DNA from: Candidatus Pullilachnospira intestinigallinarum
Lineage (GTDB): Bacteria; Bacillota; Clostridia; Lachnospirales; Lachnospiraceae
Reading direction: 5' to 3'
Length of the DNA stretch: 64,000 nt
Assembly (NCBI GenBank): GCA_018711275.1
Contig: DVIN01000023.1
Coordinates: 1 to 64,000, forward strand
A program made the translations under genes and the position numbers. Positions 17,713 through 26,303 of this stretch are shown here, piece by piece (the first letter of the stretch is position 1; each line of letters opens with the position of its first letter). The notes beneath the pieces are model-generated. The model did no database searches and had not been told where the DNA came from. It worked only from the letters and a program-made list of their open reading frames with translations.

Positions 17713-19044
17713 TTATTTCGCGCCAAGAGCGGCCATGGTGATGTAATTGTAAGGCTGATTGAAATGCGGCAGGAAGAAGATGTCCAGCAGCTTCAGCTTG
17801 TCGATGGTCACGCCCTCCTCGATGGCCAGGGAGAACATATGGATGCCCATGGAAATATCCTCTGTGGAAGCCATCTGAGCGCCCACCACCCGGCGGGATT
17901 CGGTCTCGTATACGATGCGGATCTTCACTTTGGCATTCTCTTTCATGAAGCCGGGACGCTGCAGATCCTCATAGTCGGTATGGCTGACCTTCATGCCGTT
18001 TTTCTCGGCGGCTGTCACGGACAGACCGGTGGAAACCATATTGTAGCCGAAGATACAGATACCGTTGGAGCCCTGTACGCCGATGGATTCCAGGGGAGTT
18101 CCTCCCACGTTATGACCTGCTACGATACCGGAGCGCACCGCGTTGGTGGCCAGAGCGATATAGGTCTCTGCCTGCAGCGCGTTGGAGTAGATGGTAGCGC
18201 AGTCGCCTACCGCATAGACATCCGGGTCACTGGTCTGCTGATGACGGTCCACCCGGTAAGCGCCGTTTTTGAAGCACTCCAGATGATCTTTTCCCAGCGC
18301 GCTGTTGGGAACAAAACCGATGGCGTTGATGACCAGCTCAGCGGGATATTCGCCCTTGTCGGTGACAACTGCCTCCACATGGCCGTTGCTTCCCTTGTAA
18401 GCGGTGGCACGCTCGCCGTAATGGGTTTCGATGCCGTGCGCCTGAAGATTCCTGTCCATATCCTCGGCAAACCACGGATCATAGTAGCTGGCTAAAGAGG
18501 TGGGCGCCACATCAAAGAGCAGAACCTCTTTGCCTCTTCTCTTTGCGGCCTCGGCAATCTCCACGCCGATGTATCCGGCGCCGATAACGGCCACATGCTT
18601 CACATTGGGATCGCTCATCTGGCGGTCCACTTCCTGTCCCTGCTGGAACAGCTTCAGAAAATTGATGCCCTCCAGATCGCTTCCGGGAAGCTTTGGAGCG
18701 ATGGGAAGAGAACCGGTGGCAAGGATCAGCTTGTCATAAGACTCTTCGTAGGTCTTTCCCTCGGCAGTTTCGCAGAAAATCAGTTTTTTATCGAAATCAA
18801 TGCGGGTTACGCTGGTCTCCATCCGGATATCCGCGCCTTTGGCCTCAAAAGCTTCCTTGTTGGTGTAGAACAGGTTCTCATAGGAATCAATCTGTCGTCC
18901 TACCCACAGGGCAGTTCCGCAGCCCAGATAGCTGAGATTGGTGTTGCGGTCGATCATCACGACTTTCTGATCCGGATAATTATCCAGCAGGGTGTTGGCT
19001 GCTGCAATTCCGGCGTGATTTGCGCCGATAATCACTGTCTTCAT
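17713..19044 (-). CDS. NADH oxidase / CoA-disulfide reductase family flavoprotein
   Basis: FAD-dependent pyridine nucleotide-disulfide oxidoreductase, 443 residues. FAD binding is at MKTVIIGANHAGIAAANTLL, the redox-active Cys at residue 42 (LSYLGCGTALW), NADH binding at GAGYIGVEIAEAAKRRGKEV near 155, and the second FAD motif at VYAVGDCA. The single Cys42 is typical of water-forming NADH oxidases, which reduce O2 to water and protect anaerobes from oxygen. CoA-disulfide reductase activity is an alternative. ATG 19044 follows GGAGGTAAAAACAGTT; the six extra codons upstream are part of that leader. It is divergent from the MerR gene. Confidence 0.88.
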   Translation of the reverse strand: MKTVIIGANHAGIAAANTLLDNYPDQKVVMIDRNTNLSYLGCGTALWVGRQIDSYENLFYTNKEAFEAKGADIRMETSVTRIDFDKKLIFCETAEGKTYEESYDKLILATGSLPIAPKLPGSDLEGINFLKLFQQGQEVDRQMSDPNVKHVAVIGAGYIGVEIAEAAKRRGKEVLLFDVAPTSLASYYDPWFAEDMDRNLQAHGIETHYGERATAYKGSNGHVEAVVTDKGEYPAELVINAIGFVPNSALGKDHLECFKNGAYRVDRHQQTSDPDVYAVGDCATIYSNALQAETYIALATNAVRSGIVAGHNVGGTPLESIGVQGSNGICIFGYNMVSTGLSVTAAEKNGMKVSHTDYEDLQRPGFMKENAKVKIRIVYETESRRVVGAQMASTEDISMGIHMFSLAIEEGVTIDKLKLLDIFFLPHFNQPYNYITMAALGAK

Positions 19045-19149
19045 AACTGTTTTTACCTCCATCTTGTGCAGTTTTCAGATACATTTCTATTTTACTATCT
19101 CAAGGGGCATTATTCAACAGAAGAATTCCGGGTCATGCGGAAAAAACAC

Positions 19150-19180
19150 TTGCTCTGGAGTACACTCCAGAGGTTATAAT
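19150..19180 (+). promoter_or_regulatory. MerR-type promoter with 19-bp spacer and palindrome
   Basis: TTGCTC at 19150-19155 and TATAAT at 19175-19180 have a 19-bp spacer filled by the perfect inverted repeat CTCTGGAGT-AC-ACTCCAGAG (19154-19173). Overlong spacers with a central palindrome are the hallmark of promoters untwisted by MerR-family activators. It faces the merR gene at 19274 and possibly the MATE gene after it. Confidence 0.8.
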
Positions 19181-19273
19181 GACAGAAAAGCTTTTGATTC
19201 AGGACATGAGAAGTGCTTCCCATTGGCTGTATTGCAAAAGCAGGGAAGCGTTCAGGAAGGACAGTGACAGAAT

Positions 19274-19681
19274 ATGACTATCGCAGAAGTGAGCAGGAAA
19301 TATGATATTACGCCGGACACCCTTCGGTATTATGAAAGAATCGGGCTTATCCCGCCTGTACCAAGGACCAGGGGCGGAATCCGGGATTATGATGAGGAAT
19401 CCTGCCGATGGATCGAGCTGATGAAATGCATGCGCAGAGCGGGCGTGCAGATTGAGGCGCTGATCGAGTATGTGGAGCTGTTCCGACAGGGAGACGCCAC
19501 GCTGGATGCCAGGAAAAATCTGCTGATTGAACAGAGAAATCATCTGATTGCCAGGATGAAGGACATGCAGGATTCCCTTGACCGGCTCAACGAAAAAATC
19601 GAGGATTATGAACAGGGAATGCGGACTGCTGAGAGAGATCTGGCGCGACTGCGCCAGGAAAAGGAAGCGCGGGAGGCATAA
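19274..19681 (+). CDS. MerR-family transcriptional regulator
   Basis: DNA-binding activator of 135 residues. The N-terminal winged helix (MTIAEVSRKYDITPDTLRYYERIGLI, then RDYDEESCRWIELMKCMRRAG) is followed by a long C-terminal dimerisation coiled coil (residues about 75-130). The motif spacing resembles the AdhR/NmlR group, which responds to aldehydes or thiol stress, but the effector cannot be deduced. The ribosome binding site is weak (AGGAAGG 13 bp before ATG). It follows a classic 19-bp-spacer promoter and precedes a MATE exporter by 91 bp. Confidence 0.85.
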   Translation: MTIAEVSRKYDITPDTLRYYERIGLIPPVPRTRGGIRDYDEESCRWIELMKCMRRAGVQIEALIEYVELFRQGDATLDARKNLLIEQRNHLIARMKDMQDSLDRLNEKIEDYEQGMRTAERDLARLRQEKEAREA

Positions 19682-19772
19682 ATTTTCTTTTTTTGAAAAA
19701 CAGGATTGATGAATGTATTTTGCCGTGGTATGATGGGAAATCAGAGAAATGATAGCGGGGAGAGAGTGTGCG

Positions 19773-21122
19773 ATGACAAATGATATGACCACAGGCAATC
19801 CTGTGAAACTGATTATCCAGTTTATGATTCCCATGTGCCTGGGAAATATTTTTCAGCAGTTCTACAATATTGCGGATTCCATTGTGGCGGGCCAGTTTAT
19901 CGGAGTGGACGCGCTGGCGGCTATCGGAAGCACCGGTTCACTGATTTTTCTGGTGACAGGCTGGCTGAACGGCCTTACCAGCGGATTCGCCATCTGGGTT
20001 TCCCAGTGTTTTGGAGCGAAGAAACTGGATACCATGCGTCACTATGTTGCCATGTCCATTTATCTGTGCGTGGCCTTTGTGGTGGTGATGACCGTGGGAC
20101 TTCTGATCGCCAATGAGCCGATTCTGCGGCTGATGAATGCTCCGGAGGAGCTGATTGGCGATATCAAAGGGTATATGACCGCCATTTACGGGGGTCTGGT
20201 GGTGACCTGTGCCTACAACGCGCTGGCCGCCGTACTGCGGGCGCTGGGGGACAGCCGTTCTCCTCTTTATTTTCTGATTATTTCCGCGCTGATCAACGTG
20301 GTGCTGGATATCGTATTTATCGTCAGTTTCGGCATGGGCGTGGAGGGCTGCGGCTATGCCACAGTGATTGCGCAGGGGATTTCTGCGCTTCTCTGTCTTG
20401 TGTATATCATAAAAAAATTTAAGGTACTGAAGCTTCGCAGGGAGGATTTCCGGATCTCACTGTCCAGTATGCGTCGGCTGCTGGCCCTGGGAATTCCCAT
20501 GGGGCTGCAGTTTTCCATCACAGCCATCGGAACCATCATTGTTCAGGGCGCTATCAACGTTTACGGCGCTGTGTACATGGCCGGATTTTCCGCGGCGGGA
20601 AAGATTCAGAATATCATCTGTACGGTGTTTGTCTCCTTTGGGGCCACCGTGGCCACTTATGTGGGACAGAACCGTGGCGCAGGCAGGATGGATCGGGTGA
20701 AAAAGGGAGTTTATCTGACGCAGATCATGATTCTCATCTGGAGCGTGGTGGTGATCGCCGTGATCCATTTCCTGGGAAAATATATGATTTATCTGTTTGT
20801 GAATCCTTCGGAGACGGATGTTCTGGCTGCGGCGGGAACCTATTTTGACACGGTCGGATGGGCGTATCCCTTCCTGGGAAGCATCTATTTGTATCGAAAT
20901 GCCCTTCAGGGTATGGGGTACGGGTTGGTACCCATGATGGGAGGCATTTTTGAGCTGGCGGCCAGGGCGGGAATCGTATTCCTCGTGGCAGGAAAAACCA
21001 GCTTTGCGGGCGTCTGTCTGTCAGATCCTGCGGCCTGGATTGCCGCGTTGATTCCGCTGGTTCCCTATTACTTCTGGATGATGCACAGAAAATATGGAAA
21101 GCAGGCAGTCAGACCAGACTGA
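19773..21122 (+). CDS. MATE-family efflux transporter
   Basis: Second MATE exporter, 449 residues, twelve predicted helices. The N-terminal motif is MTNDMTTGNPVKLIIQFMIPMCLGNIFQQFYNIADSIVAGQF, and the helix-7 region reads LLALGIPMGLQFSITAIGTIIVQ. The frame opens at 19749, but ATG 19773 starts the protein at the usual MATE position and has GGGGAGAGAG upstream. It probably belongs to the MerR-controlled transcript. Substrate unknown. Confidence 0.88.
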   Translation: MTNDMTTGNPVKLIIQFMIPMCLGNIFQQFYNIADSIVAGQFIGVDALAAIGSTGSLIFLVTGWLNGLTSGFAIWVSQCFGAKKLDTMRHYVAMSIYLCVAFVVVMTVGLLIANEPILRLMNAPEELIGDIKGYMTAIYGGLVVTCAYNALAAVLRALGDSRSPLYFLIISALINVVLDIVFIVSFGMGVEGCGYATVIAQGISALLCLVYIIKKFKVLKLRREDFRISLSSMRRLLALGIPMGLQFSITAIGTIIVQGAINVYGAVYMAGFSAAGKIQNIICTVFVSFGATVATYVGQNRGAGRMDRVKKGVYLTQIMILIWSVVVIAVIHFLGKYMIYLFVNPSETDVLAAAGTYFDTVGWAYPFLGSIYLYRNALQGMGYGLVPMMGGIFELAARAGIVFLVAGKTSFAGVCLSDPAAWIAALIPLVPYYFWMMHRKYGKQAVRPD

Positions 21123-21260
21123 GCGTAACGGTTCAGCCTTCCAAGGTCGCGCTTGCGTGCGTTCCGATAAAATCGGGACTTGTCAGTCGTGGATTTCTGT
21201 GATAGACTACTTTTTAGTGCGTACAGCGCGAGGGAAAATGCCGCGGGCGTTTTCCAAAAC

Positions 21261-21303
21261 CGAGTGTTCGAGACCTTCCACTCGTAAAACAAAACTAAAG
21301 GAG
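21261..21303 (+). promoter_or_regulatory. preQ1-I riboswitch controlling queT translation
   Basis: Stem CGAGTG/CACTCG (21261-21266, 21279-21284) closes a loop TTCGAGACCTTC, followed by the A-rich tail TAAAACAAAACTAAAGGAG. This is the preQ1 class I layout: P1 hairpin, loop beginning UUC, A-rich strand, and a pseudoknot between loop CCUU (21274-21277) and tail AAGG (21298-21301). The tail AAGGAG is also the Shine-Dalgarno sequence 8 bp before ATG 21312, so ligand binding should hide the ribosome site. Found by eye from comparison with known queC and Thermoanaerobacter aptamers. Confidence 0.82.
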
Positions 21304-21311
21304 ACAATTAA

Positions 21312-21827
21312 ATGATGAAAGAAAAAGGTGTTTACAGAAACGTATTTTTTTTGGCACAGGCTGCGGCCGTTGCGGCGATTTATGTGGTGCTCACAGTAGT
21401 TTTCGCCCCCTTCAGCTTCGGGGAGGTACAGGTGCGTATCGCTGAAGCCCTGACGATTCTTCCGATATTCACTCCGGCGGCAGTGCCCGGATTGTTTGTG
21501 GGATGTCTGATCGGCAATGTGCTGGGCGGAGCGCTTCTTCCGGATATTATTTTCGGAAGTCTGGCCACGCTGATCGGCGCGGTGTTTACCTGGCAGCTGA
21601 GAAACCGGAAAAAGGTCATTGCCTGCCTGCCGCCGGTGATTTCCAACATCGTGATCGTTCCGCTGGTTCTGCGGTTTGCTTACGGTACCAATCTGCCGAT
21701 CCCTTTCCTGATGCTTACAGTGGGAATCGGTGAGGTGATTTCCTGTATGGTTCTGGGACTTCTGCTGGCTTCTCTTCTGGAGAAATACCGGTATCAGATT
21801 TTCCGGACGACACCTTCGGTAAGATAA
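21312..21827 (+). CDS. queT: Queuosine precursor transporter QueT
   Basis: Integral membrane S-component of the ECF transporter group, 171 residues with about five hydrophobic helices. The motif FSFGEVQVRIAEALTILPIFTPAAVPGLFVGCLIGN is characteristic of QueT. It imports a 7-deazaguanine precursor such as preQ1 or queuine for tRNA queuosine. The preQ1-I riboswitch just upstream independently supports the call. Two adjacent ATGs (21312, 21315) are possible; the first is used here. A terminator follows at 21838. Confidence 0.9.
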   Translation: MMKEKGVYRNVFFLAQAAAVAAIYVVLTVVFAPFSFGEVQVRIAEALTILPIFTPAAVPGLFVGCLIGNVLGGALLPDIIFGSLATLIGAVFTWQLRNRKKVIACLPPVISNIVIVPLVLRFAYGTNLPIPFLMLTVGIGEVISCMVLGLLLASLLEKYRYQIFRTTPSVR

Positions 21828-21837
21828 CGAGAATGAG

Positions 21838-21874
21838 AAAGCTGCTGCACTTGAGGTCGGTGCGGCGGCTTTTT
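21838..21874 (+). terminator. Rho-independent terminator of queT
   Basis: A 13-bp stem with two G-U pairs (AAAGCTGCTGCAC at 21838-21850, GTGCGGCGGCTTT at 21860-21872) runs into TTTTTC and lies 10 bp after the queT stop. Confidence 0.8.
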
Positions 21875-21960
21875 CTGAACGGGAGGAAAATTCCGTAAGA
21901 GATTGGCCGCGCGGATTGTCTCCGGTTTAGAACGACAGAAAGAGAGGACAAAAGACAGAT

Positions 21961-23295
21961 ATGACCTGGATTGATTTATTGTGGCTGCTGCTGGTATATT
22001 CCTTTTGGGGCTGGGTGATGGAGACGGTGGTGGGAACCATCCGGCGGAAACGTTTTGTAAATCCCGGCTTTTCCACAGGTCCTTTTTGCCTTGTCTATGG
22101 TGTGGCGGCCTTGATTATGACGGTAACGCTGCAGGATCTGAAGGGCCATGCCCTGGCGCTGTTTGTGGGCTGTATGGTTCTGGGAACCACGGTGGAGTGG
22201 GTGACCGGAAAATTGCTGGAGCGGTTTAACAGCCACAAATGGTGGGACTACTCTGATAAACGGTGGAATTTTGACGGTTATATCTGTCTGCAGTATTCTC
22301 TTTTATGGGGCCTTCTGGGAGCTCTGATCGTCCGCTTTTTCAATAACTGGCTGGTGGCGCTCTTTCACTGGATTCCCGGAATGATCGGCGAAGTGGCTGT
22401 GGTGGTTCTGCTTTGTATGATGGCACTGGACCTGGTGGCTTCTTCAGCCACGGTCTTTCATATGAAACGGGAGATCCGGGCAGCCCGGGAATGGAATCTG
22501 AAAGTTGCTGTCTGGACCCGCCGCTTTGCGCTGTGGCTGATGAAAAAAGTCCGGACCCGTATGGAAAAGACGTATCCGGTATTGCAGGAGAAGGCGCTTC
22601 AGATCCAGAAAAGCGGAACCTTCGCGGAGGGATGCGGATTTTACAAGCTGTTCTGGATGTTTTTCATCGGGGCAGTAGTGGGAGATCTTTTTGAGACGGT
22701 TTACTGTCGGATCAGCATGGGCTGGTGGATGAGCCGAAGCAGCCTGGTGTGGGGATCATTCAGTCTGATATGGGGAGGCGCGATCATGCTTGCCACGATG
22801 CTGCTCTATAAGGACAGAAACAAGCCGGACCGGTATATTTTCCTGGTGGGAACCGTTCTGGGCGGCGCCTACGAATATGTGTGCAGCGTCCTGTCGGAGC
22901 TGGTCTTTGGCAGGGTGTTCTGGGATTACAGCGAGATTCCCTTTAACCTGGGAGGGCGGATTAATCTGCTGTTCTGCTTCTTCTGGGGTATTGCGGCGGT
23001 AGCCTGGATCAAATGGCTGTATCCCTTTTTCTCCGGGCTGATTGAGAAGATTCCGGTACTGTGGGGTTATATCATAACCTGGATTCTGATTTTATTCCTG
23101 GTGGTGGATATGGCGGTATCCGGTCTGGCCATGATCCGGTATGACCGGCGTTCCAGGGGACTGGAACCGAAGGCTGCCTGGGAAGAAGTGATGGATAAGT
23201 ATTTTGATGATGCCCGGATGGAAAAAATCTATCCAAATGCGAAAAAGAATATCGGAGATCCACCGGTATCGCCGCCGGGGGAGCATCAGATTTGA
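21961..23295 (+). CDS. CmpB-family (ABC-transporter type IV) membrane protein, duplicated
   Basis: Membrane protein of 444 residues related to the putative ABC-transporter type IV family (CmpB, PF06541). The N-terminal unit (residues about 5-150) has LLVYSFWGWVMETVVGTIRRKRFVNPGF and GPFCLVYG. A second unit at about 235-380 repeats the layout: FFIGAVVGDLFETVYCRISMGWWMSRSS, then WGSFSLIWGG and WDYSEIPFNLGGRINLLFCFFWG. WWDYSDKRWNFDGYICLQYSLLWG is the equivalent of this last stretch in the first unit. The halves are joined by a basic amphipathic linker. Most relatives I know are single units, so this looks like an internal tandem duplication. Function is not established. Confidence 0.75.
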   Translation: MTWIDLLWLLLVYSFWGWVMETVVGTIRRKRFVNPGFSTGPFCLVYGVAALIMTVTLQDLKGHALALFVGCMVLGTTVEWVTGKLLERFNSHKWWDYSDKRWNFDGYICLQYSLLWGLLGALIVRFFNNWLVALFHWIPGMIGEVAVVVLLCMMALDLVASSATVFHMKREIRAAREWNLKVAVWTRRFALWLMKKVRTRMEKTYPVLQEKALQIQKSGTFAEGCGFYKLFWMFFIGAVVGDLFETVYCRISMGWWMSRSSLVWGSFSLIWGGAIMLATMLLYKDRNKPDRYIFLVGTVLGGAYEYVCSVLSELVFGRVFWDYSEIPFNLGGRINLLFCFFWGIAAVAWIKWLYPFFSGLIEKIPVLWGYIITWILILFLVVDMAVSGLAMIRYDRRSRGLEPKAAWEEVMDKYFDDARMEKIYPNAKKNIGDPPVSPPGEHQI

Positions 23296-23296
23296 A

Positions 23297-23337
23297 GAGG
23301 CCGTCCGCAGACTGTACAGCGGACGGTCTCTTTTTTT
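23297..23337 (+). terminator. Rho-independent terminator between convergent genes
   Basis: A 12-bp stem (GAGGCCGTCCGC at 23297-23308, GCGGACGGTCTC at 23319-23330) with a 10-nt loop is followed by seven Ts. It ends the CmpB transcript and overlaps the end of the convergent glycosyltransferase gene by two bases. Confidence 0.88.
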
Positions 23338-24652
23338 ACAGACGGGTAAGAAAATCGGAAATATTGTCCTGAGCGGCACTTTCCAGCTGCTGATGACTTT
23401 GGCGCTGCTCCTCGGAAAAGCCCTGAAAGCGAATGGAATCAAAATCCTGGCTTACCATCTCAAGATCGAGAAGCACCTGCCGGGCGCTGGAAGGAAACGA
23501 AAAGGAAAGCGCATGCTTCCGGCTGACGCAGACGAGAAGATTTCTGCGGGTCAGGCTCTGTACCAGAGAAGATACCTTTCGGGGAGTAAAGCCCGTAAAA
23601 TCTGCCAGCTCACGGATATTCTGATAATCCCGGACAAAGAAGAGGTGGTACAGAAGCTGACATTCCTCCAGGGTCAGATGGTTCTTTTTTGCCACGGTAT
23701 TCAGCTGATATGCCATCAGCTTGCGGTAACGGTACAGATCCATGGGAAGTCCTCTGTCTGTAATCGCCTGATCCGGAAGATGCGGCTTTTCTTTTCCCAG
23801 TTTCTGAACGCCCGGGAGGGGAAGCGGCGGCACAGCGCCGTCTTTTGCCACCGACAGGAAAAAACGGTAGACCTGCGGACGGATGTTTTTATAGTCCTCC
23901 TGATCATAGATATCCTTGTAAAATTCCTGGTAATATTCGAATATATTGAGCTTCATCCGGATCGCCTGTCCCACGGAGAAGCTCTGGCTGACCAGACTGC
24001 CTTTTCGTTTTACATAATAGTAGATCGGCGCCTGAAGCGCCAGGAAAGAATGCGCATGGCGGATATATTCCAGATTGAAAAGAAAATCTTCACACCAGCT
24101 GATTTCCACGTCCATCCGGATCTTGCAGCGGTCGATGATTTCTTTTTTGAACAGCTTGTTCCAGAGAACCCCATAGTAAAAGTCGGCAGGATTTTCAATC
24201 ATGAAAGAGGAGAATTCCTCCCGCGTCAGCACATGGGTATCACTGATGTCCCCCTTGTGGACGAAGTGTTCTCCCGATACCCGGTAAAAATCGGAGATGA
24301 CCATGTCACAGTGATTTCTTTCCATGGAACGCACCAGGAGCCGGGTGGCCTCCGGGGAAATCCAGTCATCGCTGTCCACGAACTGTATGTAGGTACCCCG
24401 CGCCATATCCAGCGCCCGGTTCCTGGTATCGGAGACGCCGGTGGCCGGTTTGTGGAGCACCCGGACCCTCGGATCCCGTGCGCGGTAGGAGTCACAGAGG
24501 GATGCAGAGGCATCTGTGCTCCCGTCATCAGCCAGAATCAGTTCAATATTCTGATATTCCTGGCCCAGAATACTGTCCACACAGCGGGTCAGATATTCCT
24601 GTGAGTTGTGGACAGGGACAATAATACTGACAAGTGTTTCTTCCGTATTCAT
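23336..24652 (-). CDS. GT2 glycosyltransferase fused to a MarR-like winged helix
   Basis: One uninterrupted frame of 438 residues. Residues about 5-230 are a GT-A glycosyltransferase of family 2: SIIVPVHNSQEYL, LADDGSTDAS, and the metal-binding DxD in FVDSDDW near residue 93. From about residue 310 the sequence changes to a MarR-type domain: KKNHLTLEECQLLYHLFFV, IRELADFTGFTPRKVSSLVQSLTRRNLLVCVSRKHALSFSF, then a final helix FSEEQRQSHQQLESAAQDNISDFL. Cytoplasmic; no membrane helix. ATG 24652 follows CAGGGAGGAC; a longer frame to 24730 is not supported by a ribosome site. The combination of enzyme and DNA-binding-like domain is unexpected, and its acceptor sugar and any DNA target are unknown. 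Confidence 0.8.
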   Translation of the reverse strand: MNTEETLVSIIVPVHNSQEYLTRCVDSILGQEYQNIELILADDGSTDASASLCDSYRARDPRVRVLHKPATGVSDTRNRALDMARGTYIQFVDSDDWISPEATRLLVRSMERNHCDMVISDFYRVSGEHFVHKGDISDTHVLTREEFSSFMIENPADFYYGVLWNKLFKKEIIDRCKIRMDVEISWCEDFLFNLEYIRHAHSFLALQAPIYYYVKRKGSLVSQSFSVGQAIRMKLNIFEYYQEFYKDIYDQEDYKNIRPQVYRFFLSVAKDGAVPPLPLPGVQKLGKEKPHLPDQAITDRGLPMDLYRYRKLMAYQLNTVAKKNHLTLEECQLLYHLFFVRDYQNIRELADFTGFTPRKVSSLVQSLTRRNLLVCVSRKHALSFSFPSSARQVLLDLEMVSQDFDSIRFQGFSEEQRQSHQQLESAAQDNISDFLTRL

Positions 24653-24677
24653 ACAGACGCGTCCTCCCTGAGTTCCG

Positions 24678-25391
24678 TCAGCGGTAGATGCCGCAGGGGC
24701 CGTCCTGATACAGAAGCACATCTTCGGCACCGGGATGAGGAAGAGCGGCCGCAGCGCCGGACAGAGTTCCGTTGTCGATCCCCTCCGCGCATCGGATCAG
24801 ATGACGGATGGCGGAGGTCTCTATCGGGCAGGTATTGTGGCAGGGATAGACAGAAGAGAACACGCCGTCCTCAGCCATCCCGCACAGTCGCCGCAGGGTG
24901 GGAAGATAGGAATCCCACAGTCGATGGGCGCCGAACATGTATACCGGGCCGTAGGATACGGTATCTCCGGAAAAAAGGATTCCTTCCGTCTCATCCAGAA
25001 GGCCGATGGAACCCGGGGTGTGTCCGGGCAGAAAAAGTACTTTCAGCCTGTGTCCGCCCAGATCGATGGTATCGCCTTCTTCCAGCGTATGGAAAGAAAC
25101 GGCCCGGGCTCCGGGATCATTTTTCAGCAGCGGCAGTTCTTTTTCATGGCACCAGGCTTCCGAAAACAGTCCGAGATTGGCGGTGTGGTCATGATCGCTG
25201 TGAGAGAGCACCAGCCGGAGAGGAAGATCCGTTATCTGACGGATCAGAGCCGGAAAATCCGCCGGACAGACGCCGGTATCCAGACACAGAGCCCGGCGGG
25301 TACCAACCAGAAGAAAGGAACGCACCATCTGCTGATCAATAGCATAGATCCAGGGCGCAAGCGGTACAACAGAGGTCTTAAAATTTCCCAT
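24678..25391 (-). CDS. Metallo-beta-lactamase-fold hydrolase
   Basis: MBL-fold hydrolase of 237 residues, cytoplasmic. The metal motif is HSDHDH at residues 64-69 (LSHSDHDHTAN); the usual HxHxDH second His is replaced by Asp, a variant known in several MBL subfamilies. Further ligands appear in FLPGHTPGSIGLLD and LFSGDTV, and a C-terminal CHN motif (YPCHNTCPI) may contribute the last His. Substrate unknown. It ends 25 bp before the glycosyltransferase start on the same strand, so both probably share a transcript. ATG 25391 follows AAGGAG at 11-bp spacing. Confidence 0.82.
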   Translation of the reverse strand: MGNFKTSVVPLAPWIYAIDQQMVRSFLLVGTRRALCLDTGVCPADFPALIRQITDLPLRLVLSHSDHDHTANLGLFSEAWCHEKELPLLKNDPGARAVSFHTLEEGDTIDLGGHRLKVLFLPGHTPGSIGLLDETEGILFSGDTVSYGPVYMFGAHRLWDSYLPTLRRLCGMAEDGVFSSVYPCHNTCPIETSAIRHLIRCAEGIDNGTLSGAAAALPHPGAEDVLLYQDGPCGIYR

Positions 25392-25531
25392 GTCAGAAAC
25401 ACTCCTTCAAAAATCAGTTTTTTTCTATTATAGAGAAAGGGTTGGCAGTTTGCAAGCGGGAAAAGAAAGAAGACCCTGCCGCCGGCTGATGAGAAAATTT
25501 CCCGGCAGAGGATGTTTTCCCGTATGGCCGC

Positions 25532-25588
25532 TTGACAGGAGTACAAAATTTCCGGTAAGATATAACAGTGCTATATAACGATGTTATA
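25532..25588 (+). promoter_or_regulatory. tetR promoter and candidate operator
   Basis: TTGACA at 25532-25537 and TAAGAT at 25556-25561 (18-bp spacer) form a good promoter. Thirteen bases later lies a perfect 15-bp inverted repeat, TATAAC-GAT-GTTATA at 25574-25588, in the untranslated leader, with a half copy TATAAC at 25561. This is well placed for autorepression by the TetR protein. Confidence 0.6.
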
Positions 25589-25621
25589 AAAATGATTCCG
25601 CAGGATAAAGAGGAGCAGAAA

Positions 25622-26239
25622 ATGAGAGAGACGGAACACACCACTCTGGAACGGATTCATGCGGCTGCCGGAGAGGAATTTCTTCAGCATGGTTTTATTC
25701 AGGCGTCTCTGCGCAGAATCGTCCGGAGGGCCGGAGTGACTACCGGGGCGTTTTACGGGTATTACGACAGCAAAGAGGCACTTTTTGAGGCCCTGGTGGG
25801 AGAGCATTATCAGTATTTTATGAACTGCTTTAAGAAGGCGCAGGAGGATTTCGCCAGACTTCCCCGGGAACGCCAGCCTGAGGAACTGGAAAGTATTTCC
25901 GGAGACTGTATGACGGAGATGCTGCGGTATGCTTACCGGCATCTGGATGCCTTTAAGCTGCTTCTGCTCTGTTCCGAGGGCACCCGGTTTTCCGGGATGG
26001 TGGATGAGATGGTGGAGATTGAGACGAAAAGCACCCACAAGTATCAGGAGGTGCTGAACGGGCTGGGGCGTCCTTCGCCGGGCATTGATCCGAGACTGGA
26101 ACATATTCTGATTACCGGAATGTTCAACGCGTTTTTTGAACTGATCATCCATGAGATGCCTCTGTGCCAGGCGGAACGGTATCTGGCGGAGATGCGCATG
26201 TTCTATACCGCCGGTTGGATGAAACTTATGGGACAGTAA
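25622..26239 (+). CDS. TetR-family transcriptional regulator
   Basis: Repressor of 205 residues. The N-terminal helix-turn-helix reads IHAAAGEEFLQHGFIQASLRRIVRRAGVTTGAFYGYYDSKEALFEALV, a strong TetR signature; the ligand-binding C-terminal domain is divergent. Start chosen at ATG 25622 after AGAGGAGCAG, because the longer frame from 25568 begins inside the operator. It lies upstream of, and in line with, a two-gene ABC transporter that it most likely controls. Confidence 0.88.
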   Translation: MRETEHTTLERIHAAAGEEFLQHGFIQASLRRIVRRAGVTTGAFYGYYDSKEALFEALVGEHYQYFMNCFKKAQEDFARLPRERQPEELESISGDCMTEMLRYAYRHLDAFKLLLLCSEGTRFSGMVDEMVEIETKSTHKYQEVLNGLGRPSPGIDPRLEHILITGMFNAFFELIIHEMPLCQAERYLAEMRMFYTAGWMKLMGQ

Positions 26240-26303
26240 TGTCCCGTATTTCTGGCAGGAAGATTGTCTTTACAGACAGGAATCCGATTCTGTTATTCAT
26301 GAA

